DNA of 36,460 nucleotides from Bacteroidota bacterium. Its GTDB lineage: Bacteria; Bacteroidota; Bacteroidia; Flavobacteriales_F; PHOS-HE28. Below are positions 1 to 7,354 of the stretch, one piece after another. The DNA is taken from contig JAFEAI010000004.1 of NCBI GenBank assembly GCA_018266475.1, positions 1 through 36,460 on the forward strand, given 5' to 3'. The notes beneath the pieces are model-generated. The model was not told where the DNA came from. It saw only the letters and a list, made by a program, of their open reading frames with translations, and ran no database searches. Position numbers and translations under genes: made by a program. The first letter of the stretch is position 1. Each line of letters begins with the position of its first letter.

Positions 1-22
1 CCACACCGCATCACCCACCACC

Positions 23-1612
23 ATGGCCGCCACAGGCAAGCACCCCAAGGGCCTCTACGTGCTCTTCTTCACCGAAATGTGGGAACGCTTCGGCTACTAC
101 CTCATGCTGGGCATCTTCAGCCTGTACATGCTGGACGGATGGGAGAGCGGCGGCATGGGCTTCAGCGCACTGAAGAAGAGCGACATCTACGGCACCTACC
201 TGGGCCTGGTGTACCTCACGCCCTTCGTGGGCGGCCTGCTGGCGGACCGGCTGCTGGGCTTCCGCAAGAGCATCCTGCTGGGCGGCCTGCTGATGGCGGC
301 AGGCTACTTCACCCTGGCCATCCATGATGCCACCGCCTTTTACATCGGCCTGCTGCTGATCATCCTGGGCAACGGCTTCTTCAAGCCCAACATCAGCACC
401 CTGGTGGGCAACCTGTACAACGACGACCGCTACCGCGCCAACAAGGATGCCGGCTACAACATCTTCTACATGGGCATCAACATCGGTGCCTTCGTATGCA
501 ACTTCGTGGCGGCCTACATGCAGATCAAGTACGGCTGGGGCCATGCCTTCGCCGCAGCGGGCGCGGGCATGCTCATCGGCGTACTGATCTTTGCCGGCGG
601 CCAGCGCTGGGTGAAGCATGCCGACGTGATAAGGCCGGTGCAGCCCGGTGACATGGGCACGGCCAAGATCCTGCTGAGCACGCTTGCGCCCATGTTCGCC
701 TTTGGCGTGCTGGGCTACCTGATCCCCGGCAACGTGCTCGGCTCCGACACCAACGACGCCTTCATCTTCGGCTGCATCCCCGTGGTGTACTTCTTCGTCC
801 GCCTGTACCTGAAGGCCAATGCGGAGGACAAGCGGCCCATCGGCGCCCTGCTGGCGGTATACGGCTGCTTGGTGATCTTCTGGGCCGTGTTCCACCAGAA
901 CGGCGATGCCCTCACCGTATGGGCCCGCGACTACACCGACCGCGAGATGCCGGCAGCCATTTCCGGCCTGGCCGACCGGGCCAACCTGGCCGAGACCGTG
1001 ACCAACAACGGCCCCGCGAGCAACGCCGCCAGCAAATCCTACTTCAGCAACATCCCGCCGGGGCAGCAGCCCGGGCAAGGGCAAAGCATGAAGCTGTACG
1101 CCACCCAGCTCTACCAGAGCATCAACCCCTTTTGGATCATCCTCCTCACCCCGGTGATCGTAGGATTTTGGGGGTGGATGCGCGCGCGGGGCAAAGAACC
1201 GGCCACCCCCACCAAGATCGCGATCGGCTTAGTGATCACCGCCCTTTCGGCCTTGGTGATGGTGGGTGCCGTGGAGGCCAGCAACAACCTGGCCTCAAAG
1301 GCCAGCAGCTGGTGGCTGATCGCCAGCTACGGCGTGATCACCGTGGGCGAGCTGTGCCTAAGCCCCATGGGCCTCTCCTTGGTGAGCAAGCTCAGCCCCC
1401 CGCGCATCACCGCGCTGATGATGGGCGGCTTCTTCCTGAGCACCTCGGTGGGCAACAAGCTCAGCGGCATGCTTAGCGGCCTGTGGGAAAGCTTCGACCA
1501 CAAGGCGTATTTCTTCGTGATGAACTTCGCGCTGGCCTTGGCCGCCGCCCTGATGCTCTTTGCCCTGCTGCGTTGGCTGAAGGCGGTGATGCGCGAGAAG
1601 AACATCCATTGA
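23..1612 (+). CDS. POT-family proton-coupled oligopeptide transporter
   Basis: Inner-membrane symporter of the proton-dependent oligopeptide transporter (POT/PTR2) family, expected to import di- and tripeptides with protons. The family's ExxER motif is seen as EMWER near residues 18-22 on the first helix. The helix-4/5 signature region reads GYNIFYMGINIGAF. About 12-14 hydrophobic segments are spread over 529 residues, slightly longer than many family members. A hydrophilic insertion at about residues 300-365, rich in N, S, Q and G, lies before the helix beginning INPFWIILL. The start is the ATG at 23; only 22 bases precede it, so its promoter is not visible. A second POT gene follows after about 150 bp in the same direction, so the two are probably co-expressed or arose by duplication. 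Family assignment is secure; the substrate is inferred from the family. Confidence 0.93.
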   Translation: MAATGKHPKGLYVLFFTEMWERFGYYLMLGIFSLYMLDGWESGGMGFSALKKSDIYGTYLGLVYLTPFVGGLLADRLLGFRKSILLGGLLMAAGYFTLAIHDATAFYIGLLLIILGNGFFKPNISTLVGNLYNDDRYRANKDAGYNIFYMGINIGAFVCNFVAAYMQIKYGWGHAFAAAGAGMLIGVLIFAGGQRWVKHADVIRPVQPGDMGTAKILLSTLAPMFAFGVLGYLIPGNVLGSDTNDAFIFGCIPVVYFFVRLYLKANAEDKRPIGALLAVYGCLVIFWAVFHQNGDALTVWARDYTDREMPAAISGLADRANLAETVTNNGPASNAASKSYFSNIPPGQQPGQGQSMKLYATQLYQSINPFWIILLTPVIVGFWGWMRARGKEPATPTKIAIGLVITALSALVMVGAVEASNNLASKASSWWLIASYGVITVGELCLSPMGLSLVSKLSPPRITALMMGGFFLSTSVGNKLSGMLSGLWESFDHKAYFFVMNFALALAAALMLFALLRWLKAVMREKNIH

Positions 1613-1709
1613 GCAGCGTGCCGGCCCGCCCCCGCCAGGCCGGCCTCCTTCCGCCATCACCGTCCGGCAGGGCCAGGCACCGCACCCCTTGCCCCTCCGG
1701 ATTCTTCAC

Positions 1710-1717
1710 TACACTTG
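1710..1717 (+). promoter_or_regulatory. Bacteroidota -7 promoter element, TACACTTG
   Basis: TACACTTG matches the TAnnTTTG consensus at all but one position and lies about 45 bp before the ATG at 1763. Its TTG is the nominal first start codon of the downstream frame, which argues that translation really begins at 1763. Confidence 0.5.
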
Positions 1718-1762
1718 CCTCCGCGAGCGGCCCGCAAAACGGCATCACCGCCCCGGCACACC

Positions 1763-3238
1763 ATGTACACCTTAGCGGAGATCCACGGGTTCAAGGGCAA
1801 ATACCCCAGGCAGCTTTGGCACCTGGCCGGCAGCGAAATGTGGGAGCGCTTCTGCTTCTACGGCATGCGCGGCATGCTCACCGTGTTCATGGTGACCCAG
1901 CTGAAGCTGGACGACATGAAGGCCAACCTGCAATACGGCGCCATCCAGGCGTTCGTATATGCCTTCACCTTTGTGGGCGGCGTGTTCGCCGACAAGGTCC
2001 TGGGCTTCCGCAAATCACTTTTCTGGGGCGCCCTGCTGATGATCGCCGGCGGGTTGGTGATCGCGGTATCGCCCACGGAGTTCTTTTACATAGGCACCTG
2101 CTTTTTCATCATCGGCACCGGCTTCTTCAAGCCCAACATCAGCACCATGGTGGGGCAGCTCTACCCGGAAGGCGACCCCCGGCGCGATGCGGGCTTCAGC
2201 CTGTTCTATTCCGCCATCAACCTGGGCGCGCTCCTGGGCGGCATCCTGATGATCTGGGTGGGCAAATACCACAGCTGGCCGCTGGCATTCGGCTTAGTGA
2301 GCGTGGTGATGACCATCAGCCTGATCAACTTCCTCTTCACCCGGGCGCATTTGGGCCCCATCGGCCTGTCCCCCTTCGGAGCAAATGTGCCCAACACGCG
2401 CAGGCGGCTGTATGAGGGCCTGGTGTACATAGGATCCCTGGTCTCCATCCCCTTTATCCTGAAGATGGTGACCAACACCCGCTACACGGACCTGTTCATG
2501 TACATCATCGGCCCGGCCACGCTGGTATACCTGGCCTGGGAAATGCGCCGCTTCACCACCAAGGAGAACATGCGCATAGGCGCGGCCATGGTGTTCATCC
2601 TCTTCTCCATCATCTTCTGGGCCTTCTTTGAGCAGGCCGGCGGATCGCTCAGCATCTTCGCCCTGAAGAACCTCAACCACAGCCTGCTGGGGATCCCCAT
2701 GGACCCCAACGTGGTGAACAACAGCTCAAATTCGGTCTTCGTGATCGTGTTCGCCCCGCTGGTGGGCCTGCTCTGGCTTTGGTTGGCCAAGCGCAAGCTG
2801 GAGCCCAACTCCGTGGTGAAGTTCGGCCTCGGATTCCTGTTGCTGGCCGGGGCGTTCTACGCCTTTTACGCCACCATCTTCTTCGCCGATGCCGACGGCA
2901 TGACCTCCCTGGACATCTTCACCCTGGGCTACTTCATCATCACCTTCGGCGAGTTGAGCCTGTCGCCGATCGGGTTGTCGCTGATGACCAAGCTCTCCCC
3001 GCAATCCATCCAGGGCCTGATGATGGGCATGTGGTTCCTGGCCAGTGCCTACGGGCAGTACGTGGCCGGCCTGCTTGGCGCAGGCATGAGCACTGCGGAC
3101 CCCAACGCATCAAACTACGCCAAGCTCGTCTCCTACACCTCCGGCTACCATCAATTAGCCTGGTACGCCTTGGGCGCCGGCATCCTGCTGATCGCCATTT
3201 CGCCGGGCGTGCGCAAGCTGATGAAGGGGATCCACTGA
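1763..3238 (+). CDS. POT-family proton-coupled oligopeptide transporter (second copy)
   Basis: Second peptide:proton symporter of the POT family, 491 residues. It has EMWER on helix 1, a GFFKPNIS segment shared with the upstream gene, and an FYSAINLGA signature on helix 5. The C-terminal half holds GELSLSPIGLSLMTKLSP, which parallels GELCLSPMGLSLVSKLSP in the first transporter, so the two are paralogues. It lacks the long hydrophilic insertion of its neighbour. The reading frame is open back to a TTG at 1715, but that TTG is part of a -7 promoter element and the first 16 codons would be charged and non-conserved, so I use the ATG at 1763. Membrane location is clear from the hydrophobic segments; peptide transport is inferred from the family. 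Confidence 0.93.
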   Translation: MYTLAEIHGFKGKYPRQLWHLAGSEMWERFCFYGMRGMLTVFMVTQLKLDDMKANLQYGAIQAFVYAFTFVGGVFADKVLGFRKSLFWGALLMIAGGLVIAVSPTEFFYIGTCFFIIGTGFFKPNISTMVGQLYPEGDPRRDAGFSLFYSAINLGALLGGILMIWVGKYHSWPLAFGLVSVVMTISLINFLFTRAHLGPIGLSPFGANVPNTRRRLYEGLVYIGSLVSIPFILKMVTNTRYTDLFMYIIGPATLVYLAWEMRRFTTKENMRIGAAMVFILFSIIFWAFFEQAGGSLSIFALKNLNHSLLGIPMDPNVVNNSSNSVFVIVFAPLVGLLWLWLAKRKLEPNSVVKFGLGFLLLAGAFYAFYATIFFADADGMTSLDIFTLGYFIITFGELSLSPIGLSLMTKLSPQSIQGLMMGMWFLASAYGQYVAGLLGAGMSTADPNASNYAKLVSYTSGYHQLAWYALGAGILLIAISPGVRKLMKGIH

Positions 3239-3289
3239 CCGTTGCACGCCACAGCCAAAACCCGGCACAGTCCTTGCCCTTTGCACCAC

Positions 3290-3868
3290 ATGAACATGCG
3301 CTTTCCCTACCTCCCCTCCGTAGCCTTCGCCGCCCTGCTGATCCTTGCCGCGCTACCGGCACGGGCGCAATCCGAAGGCGCTTCACCCGTAAAGTGGACC
3401 GACCTGGCCACGGCCCAAAAGGCGGCGAAGAAGGACGGCAAGCCGATCCTGATCGATGTGTACACCACGTGGTGCGGGCCGTGCCGCATGCTCAGCGCGA
3501 ACACCTTCGGCGACCAGCAAACGGCGGACTACATCAACAGCCACTACCATCCGGTGAAGTTTGACGCCGAGGGCAGGGACCCGGTGGTATACAACGGGAA
3601 AACCTATACCAACCCCACGTATGACCCTGCAATGAAAGGGAGCCGCAACGGCACGCACGACCTCACCATGGCCATAGCCCCGGTGAACGGGCGGGTAGCG
3701 TACCCCACCATCGTTTACATGAACAGCGAGGGGCAGGTGCTCGCCCCGGTGCAGGGCTACATGACACCTGAGCAGATCGAGCCCATCCTGGTGTTCTTCG
3801 GCGATGGTGCCTACACCAAGCAGGAGTTCGGTGAGTTCCAAAAGGCATTTACCAGCCGGAGGAAATAG
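3290..3868 (+). CDS. Secreted thioredoxin-fold protein with CGPC active site
   Basis: A 192-residue exported thioredoxin-like protein. An N-terminal signal peptide (residues about 1-27, ending AALPARAQ) is followed by a thioredoxin domain with the active site WCGPC, Cys62 and Cys65, after a beta strand ILIDVYTT. This matches periplasmic DsbD-gamma/thioredoxin_7-like proteins that reduce or oxidise disulfides of exported proteins. An insertion relative to thioredoxin, from about residue 80 to 125, separates the active-site helix from the cis-Pro region (VAYPTIVYMN). The frame extends upstream to a TTG at 3242, but the ATG at 3290 begins the signal peptide directly; an ATG two codons later is an alternative. 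It follows the POT gene by about 50 bp. The partner protein is unknown. Confidence 0.85.
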   Translation: MNMRFPYLPSVAFAALLILAALPARAQSEGASPVKWTDLATAQKAAKKDGKPILIDVYTTWCGPCRMLSANTFGDQQTADYINSHYHPVKFDAEGRDPVVYNGKTYTNPTYDPAMKGSRNGTHDLTMAIAPVNGRVAYPTIVYMNSEGQVLAPVQGYMTPEQIEPILVFFGDGAYTKQEFGEFQKAFTSRRK

Positions 3869-3901
3869 GCGGCACGGGGAACCCGCCGCCGCAGCCCTGC
3901 T

Positions 3902-5191
3902 TTAGAAAACGCCGCGCCAGGTGGCGTGCCCGGCCGGCCAGGCGGCTTGCAGCAGCACCACGCCGGCGGGCATGTTGCCGAACTTCACCACTTGGCCGCC
4001 ATCCGGCTGCGGGGATGTTTCCAGCGGCACCCTGCGCCCATCCGGCAGGAAGGCGCGCAACACAGCACCGGGCGGCAGGCCATGCAGCATCGCCTCGCGC
4101 CGTTCCTTGTCCCACCAGGCAAGTGCAGGCGCATCCCCGGCCGCCACCGCCGTAACAGGTCCGCATTCCACCACGGTGCCCTGCTGGGCGCTGAAGAGTC
4201 CCGATTCCGCGGTCCAGTGCTCCCAGCTGCCGCCACTTCCGGTTTTCCAATCGTTCAGGTTGAACCAATTGCCCCCCTGCATGAGGCCCGGCACCTTGTA
4301 CACCTTAACGGCTTGGCCATCGCGCTGCCAGGTAAGGGGCTGCCCCGGTGCGCACACCTCGGGGGCATTCGGTTCCTGGCAGTTCACCTGCAGGAAGTAG
4401 GCGTACTCCTGGTAGTTCGGCCAATCACCCCACACGTGGGCGATGCCCTGGGGATCCACCGTAACGGCCACATACTCATTGCAGGCAATGCCGCGCGCCG
4501 TCAACCCTGCATCCGTGGCCATCCGCGCCAGGAACACGGTATGCCGTCCCCGGCGGTCGGGGTTGTCGTAGTGCGTATCGGTGATCACGCCGGCCAGGAA
4601 CGGAACCTCCAGGAACGGTGTTCCATCCACGGCAACTGCGGCATTGTACGGGTTGGCCAGCGCGGTGGCGCTGCTTACGGAGCCGTTCTGCGCACTGAAA
4701 TAATAGCTGCCCAGCACGGCCATTCCCGCGCTGGTGCCGCCAATGGCAATGTGCCGCTGCGTGATGGCCTGGTTGATGTGCGCGGCCACCGGCGTGCCGC
4801 GCCAATAGCCCACATAGTTCCATTGGTCTCCCCCTGCGAACCAGATGGCCTCGGCCCGATCGATCCGGTCCAGCACATAGGGAGCGGTGGAGGCATTTGC
4901 ATTGTGGCACACGATGGTCTCCACGGAATTCACCCCGCCCAGCGTGCTGTACATGTAGTTGTTGTACCCGTTGGAGCCGCTGGCGCGCAGCACCAGCACG
5001 TCCCCGCCGTTGGCGCGCGCCAGGAACCAGGCCATGGCCCCGTCGTGCTCCGTGGCACCGCCCATCATGCACGTCCCGCTTAACGGTTCCGGTGAAACAT
5101 CCACGGGATTCCCCGTAAAATAACTGGTGTAGTCCTGCGCCTGTGCGGAAATGAAAACCGCCAGCCCGAAGAAGGTCGATATGCACCGCAT
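3902..5191 (-). CDS. Secreted cyanophycinase-family (S51) peptidase with probable T9SS C-terminal domain
   Basis: A 429-residue exported serine hydrolase of the cyanophycinase/peptidase S51 type (class I glutamine-amidotransferase-like fold). A signal peptide occupies about residues 1-19 (ending AQAQ). The family marks are FAGGDQ near 119-123, the nucleophile elbow GGTSAGM with Ser154, and DTHYDNPDRRGRH with His207, corresponding to the D-x-H-F/Y region of cyanophycinases. The last about 75 residues (…LPDGRRVPL…GNMPAGVVLLQAAW…) look like a type IX secretion C-terminal beta domain. True cyanophycinases cleave beta-Asp-Arg bonds; whether this one uses cyanophycin or another beta-linked peptide cannot be told. 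It is divergent from the gene at 5223 with only 31 bp between the start codons, and converges on the thioredoxin gene. Confidence 0.85.
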   Translation of the reverse strand: MRCISTFFGLAVFISAQAQDYTSYFTGNPVDVSPEPLSGTCMMGGATEHDGAMAWFLARANGGDVLVLRASGSNGYNNYMYSTLGGVNSVETIVCHNANASTAPYVLDRIDRAEAIWFAGGDQWNYVGYWRGTPVAAHINQAITQRHIAIGGTSAGMAVLGSYYFSAQNGSVSSATALANPYNAAVAVDGTPFLEVPFLAGVITDTHYDNPDRRGRHTVFLARMATDAGLTARGIACNEYVAVTVDPQGIAHVWGDWPNYQEYAYFLQVNCQEPNAPEVCAPGQPLTWQRDGQAVKVYKVPGLMQGGNWFNLNDWKTGSGGSWEHWTAESGLFSAQQGTVVECGPVTAVAAGDAPALAWWDKERREAMLHGLPPGAVLRAFLPDGRRVPLETSPQPDGGQVVKFGNMPAGVVLLQAAWPAGHATWRGVF

Positions 5192-5195
5192 GGGG

Positions 5196-5203
5196 CAAAG
5201 ATG
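5196..5203 (-). promoter_or_regulatory. Probable -7 element CATCTTTG for the S51 peptidase gene
   Basis: Read on the minus strand, CATCTTTG ends four bases before the start codon at 5191. It differs from TAnnTTTG at one position. If used, the transcript would be essentially leaderless. The short divergent intergenic space leaves little room for another promoter. Confidence 0.35.
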
Positions 5204-5222
5204 GCTGCGCTACTTTTACCCC

Positions 5223-5981
5223 ATGCGGAAACTGCTTCCGATCTTCCTGCTGGCCGCCTTTCCCCTGGCTGCACAGGTGCAGAACTGGGACCCCGTGCCC
5301 GCCTACGTGAACGGCGGCTTGCGCTTCAATGATGACCTTGATTTCTTCTTGAACGGCTATACCAAGCCGGAGATCAAGGCCATGCGGCACGAAGTGAGCA
5401 TGTGGCACATGAACTTCGACAAGATGATCCGCGCCACGGTGAAGGACATCCAAGCCTACAGCGAAGGGGGCGGCATGGTCCCGGCGATGCACGACTTCAC
5501 GCTGCCCTGCGTGCAAAATGGCAAGCCTTTCCACCTGGCCGCCCAAAGAGGCAAGCTGCGCGCCTTCATGTTCGGCAGCATCAGCAACCCGCCCGCCCGC
5601 GCGCAACTGCCCTTTTGGGACAAGCTGCTGGCGAAATACGACACCTCAAAGGTGGACCTGTTCGTAATCTACGGCAGGGAATTGCACCCCGGTGACAAGA
5701 AGAACTACCGCGCCTTCCCGGCCCCTGCCAGCATGGAGCAAAAAATGAAGTATGCGCAGGAGTTTGCAAAGCTGACCAAGCTCCCCGTGCTGGTTGATGG
5801 CATGGACGACAACGTGTTCACCGCCTATGGGCGCGTGCCGAACGGCGCGTACGTGATCGACGGCGAAGGGCGGCTGATCTTTCGCGGCACGTGGGCCGAC
5901 AGCCGCAAGATCGAACAGGTGCTGGACACCGAACTGAAGTGGGAGGCTGAAGGAAAGCCGAAGCCCAAGGGCCTTCGATAG
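5223..5981 (+). CDS. Iodothyronine-deiodinase-like thioredoxin-fold protein lacking the catalytic Cys/Sec
   Basis: A 252-residue exported protein (signal peptide about residues 1-17, ending AFPLAAQ). From about residue 88 it follows the T4-deiodinase/thioredoxin-like pattern: HDFTLPCVQNGKPFHL, then FMFGSISNPPARAQLPFWDKL, then VDLFVIYGRELHPGD, and a final strand NGAYVIDGEGRLIFRGTW. In deiodinases and bacterial relatives the second block is FGS-x-(T/S)-(U/C)-P, where U/C is the catalytic residue; here that position is Asn122, encoded by AAC at 5586-5588, so a recoded TGA is ruled out. The redox function of the family is therefore doubtful. The first about 80 mature residues are an extra region I do not recognise. 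I chose the ATG at 5223 because it opens the signal peptide; the frame is open back to 5151, overlapping the divergent gene. Confidence 0.7.
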   Translation: MRKLLPIFLLAAFPLAAQVQNWDPVPAYVNGGLRFNDDLDFFLNGYTKPEIKAMRHEVSMWHMNFDKMIRATVKDIQAYSEGGGMVPAMHDFTLPCVQNGKPFHLAAQRGKLRAFMFGSISNPPARAQLPFWDKLLAKYDTSKVDLFVIYGRELHPGDKKNYRAFPAPASMEQKMKYAQEFAKLTKLPVLVDGMDDNVFTAYGRVPNGAYVIDGEGRLIFRGTWADSRKIEQVLDTELKWEAEGKPKPKGLR

Positions 5982-6020
5982 CCGGCCGCAAAGCCGCGCA
6001 GGGCGCGGACCTGCACCGCT

Positions 6021-6036
6021 GTTAAACTTTGGTTAA
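6021..6036 (+). promoter_or_regulatory. Conserved upstream motif, copy 1 (GTTAAACTTTGGTTAA)
   Basis: A 16-bp motif with TTAA at both ends, found again at 6573-6588 (15 of 16 identical) upstream of the paralogous gene. In both places exactly 28 bases separate it from an AACCTTTG/CACCTTTG element. It may be an operator or a distal promoter element. Confidence 0.5.
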
Positions 6037-6064
6037 TCACCCTTGCCGCCCAGGGCAACGGCCC

Positions 6065-6072
6065 AACCTTTG
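6065..6072 (+). promoter_or_regulatory. Probable -7 element AACCTTTG for the first DUF1573 gene
   Basis: AACCTTTG resembles TAnnTTTG and lies 33 bp before the ATG at 6106, with a TTG 19 bp upstream (6043-6045), which fits the -33/-7 spacing of Bacteroidota promoters. Confidence 0.4.
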
Positions 6073-6105
6073 CCATCCATAGCAGTAAAAACCCGACCCC
6101 CGCAG

Positions 6106-6567
6106 ATGAAAAAGCTCTTTGCAACCCTCAGCCTGGCCGCCCTTGCGTTGGGCACCTTTGCGCAGGACAACACGCGCACCGTGGGCGGAAGCGGCCCCAT
6201 GATCACCTTGGACAAGGAGGTGCATGACTACGGCACCATCGACCAGGGCGCCAACGGCACCTGCGAGTTCAAGGTGACCAACACCGGCGACCAGCCCCTG
6301 ATCATCAGCAGCTGCAAGGGTTCCTGCGGATGCACCGTGCCCAAGTGCGACCTGGCCCCCGTGGCCCCTGGCGGCACCACCATCATCACCGTAAAGTACG
6401 ACAGCAACCGCACCGGTCCCATCAACAAATCGGTCACCATCACCAGCAACGCCGTGAACGCCCCCACCAAGATCGTCCGCATCAAGGGCGAGGTAAAGGC
6501 ACCGGCCGATGCCACGCCCACCTCACCGGTGAAGGCCACCAGCCCCATGGCGCCCACAAGCAACTAA
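6106..6567 (+). CDS. DUF1573 secreted protein, copy 1
   Basis: A 153-residue exported protein. A signal peptide (residues 1-20, ending LGTFAQ) is followed by a DUF1573 immunoglobulin-like domain: EVHDYGTIDQGANGTCEFKVTN, PLIISSCKGSCGCTVPKC with the family's CGCT core, then an APGG…ITVKYD strand and …IVRIKGEV. A Pro/Thr/Ser-rich tail of about 20 residues closes the protein. The biochemical role of DUF1573 is unknown; the domain is common in exported Bacteroidota proteins and resembles ASH/MSP-like beta sandwiches. The four Cys residues in CKGSCGCTVPKC could form disulfides or bind metal. A near copy lies immediately downstream. The frame is open back to 6043, but the ATG at 6106 begins the signal peptide. 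Confidence 0.88.
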   Translation: MKKLFATLSLAALALGTFAQDNTRTVGGSGPMITLDKEVHDYGTIDQGANGTCEFKVTNTGDQPLIISSCKGSCGCTVPKCDLAPVAPGGTTIITVKYDSNRTGPINKSVTITSNAVNAPTKIVRIKGEVKAPADATPTSPVKATSPMAPTSN

Positions 6568-6572
6568 GGCCT

Positions 6573-6588
6573 GTTAATCTTTGGTTAA
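6573..6588 (+). promoter_or_regulatory. Conserved upstream motif, copy 2 (GTTAATCTTTGGTTAA)
   Basis: Second copy of the 16-bp motif at 6021-6036, just after the stop codon of the first DUF1573 gene and 28 bases before CACCTTTG at 6617-6624. The conserved spacing implies that the duplication carried its control region along. Confidence 0.5.
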
Positions 6589-6616
6589 AGCCACGGCTTG
6601 GCCCATGATCTGGCAT

Positions 6617-6624
6617 CACCTTTG
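6617..6624 (+). promoter_or_regulatory. Probable -7 element CACCTTTG for the second DUF1573 gene
   Basis: Lies 36 bp before the ATG at 6661 and at the same distance from the conserved 16-bp motif as its counterpart at 6065. It differs from TAnnTTTG at the first position. Confidence 0.4.
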
Positions 6625-6660
6625 AAAAGCACACTGAAACCACAACCATCAAGCAACCAC

Positions 6661-7122
6661 ATGAAGAAGCTCATTGCCACCCTCAGCCTCAGCGCCCTGT
6701 TCCTGGGTGCCTTTGCCCAAGAGAACACCCGCACCGTGGGCGGAAGCGGTCCGATGATCAGCCTGGACAAGGAAGTGCATGACTACGGCACCATTGACCA
6801 AGGGGCCAACGGCACCTGCGAGTTCAAGGTGACCAACACCGGCGACCAGCCGTTGATCATCACCAACTGCCAAGGTTCCTGCGGTTGCACCGTGCCCAAG
6901 TGCGACACGGCACCCGTGCCCCCCGGCGCCACCACCATCATCACGGTGAAGTACGACACCAACCGCGTGGGACCCATCAACAAGTCGGTCACCATCACCA
7001 GCAACGCCACCAATGCCCCCACCAAGGTGGTGCGCATCCAAGGCGAGGTGAAAGGCGCTGAGAACCCTGCCCCCACCTCACCGGTGAAGACGGCGAGCCC
7101 CATGGCTCCCAGCACCCACTAA
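6661..7122 (+). CDS. DUF1573 secreted protein, copy 2
   Basis: Paralogue of the preceding gene with the same length of 153 residues. The signal peptide (residues 1-20, ending LGAFAQ) is followed by an almost unchanged mature start ENTRTVGGSGPMISLDKEVHDYG and the Cys-rich core CQGSCGCTVPKC. Differences from copy 1 concentrate in the signal peptide, the APVPPGATT segment and the Pro-rich tail (…NPAPTSPVKTASPMAPSTH). The upstream control region is also duplicated, so both copies are probably expressed. A strong terminator follows at 7144. No function can be assigned; retention of both copies with an intact core argues that both are used. Confidence 0.88.
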   Translation: MKKLIATLSLSALFLGAFAQENTRTVGGSGPMISLDKEVHDYGTIDQGANGTCEFKVTNTGDQPLIITNCQGSCGCTVPKCDTAPVPPGATTIITVKYDTNRVGPINKSVTITSNATNAPTKVVRIQGEVKGAENPAPTSPVKTASPMAPSTH

Positions 7123-7143
7123 ACGCATTCGCCCCTGCTATGC

Positions 7144-7171
7144 AAAAGGGCCGCAGCAATGCGGCCCTTTT
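7144..7171 (+). terminator. Rho-independent terminator after the DUF1573 pair
   Basis: AAAAGGGCCGC (7144-7154) pairs perfectly with GCGGCCCTTTT (7161-7171) around a six-base loop AGCAAT. The stem ends in a T run, and the flanking A run makes it symmetrical. Confidence 0.85.
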
Positions 7172-7303
7172 CATGTACAAGCCGCATCCCCGCCCATGGC
7201 AACCCCTCCTTGCGGGGGCGTTGTTGCGCAGGGCCTGGCCCCGGCCCCGGAAACTGCTTGGAAATAATCGGCAAGCAAGGACCGATGCAAGGCCGCGATC
7301 CGT

Positions 7304-7311
7304 TAATTTCG
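7304..7311 (+). promoter_or_regulatory. Probable -7 element TAATTTCG for citrate synthase
   Basis: TAATTTCG matches TAnnTTTG at all but one position and lies 43 bp before the ATG at 7355. Confidence 0.4.
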
Positions 7312-7354
7312 CGCACGATTTCAATCTCCGACCCCTATTACGGCAAGCAACAAC

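Noticed and set aside
1715-1762. TTG start of the second POT transporter
   Set aside because: The TTG is the end of the TACACTTG promoter element and the added residues are not membrane-protein-like.
3926-5083. A 385-residue open frame on the plus strand
   Set aside because: Antisense to the S51 peptidase, which has a signal peptide and catalytic motifs; the plus frame has neither.
5586-5588. Selenocysteine codon in the deiodinase-like protein
   Set aside because: The codon at the catalytic position is AAC (Asn), not TGA.
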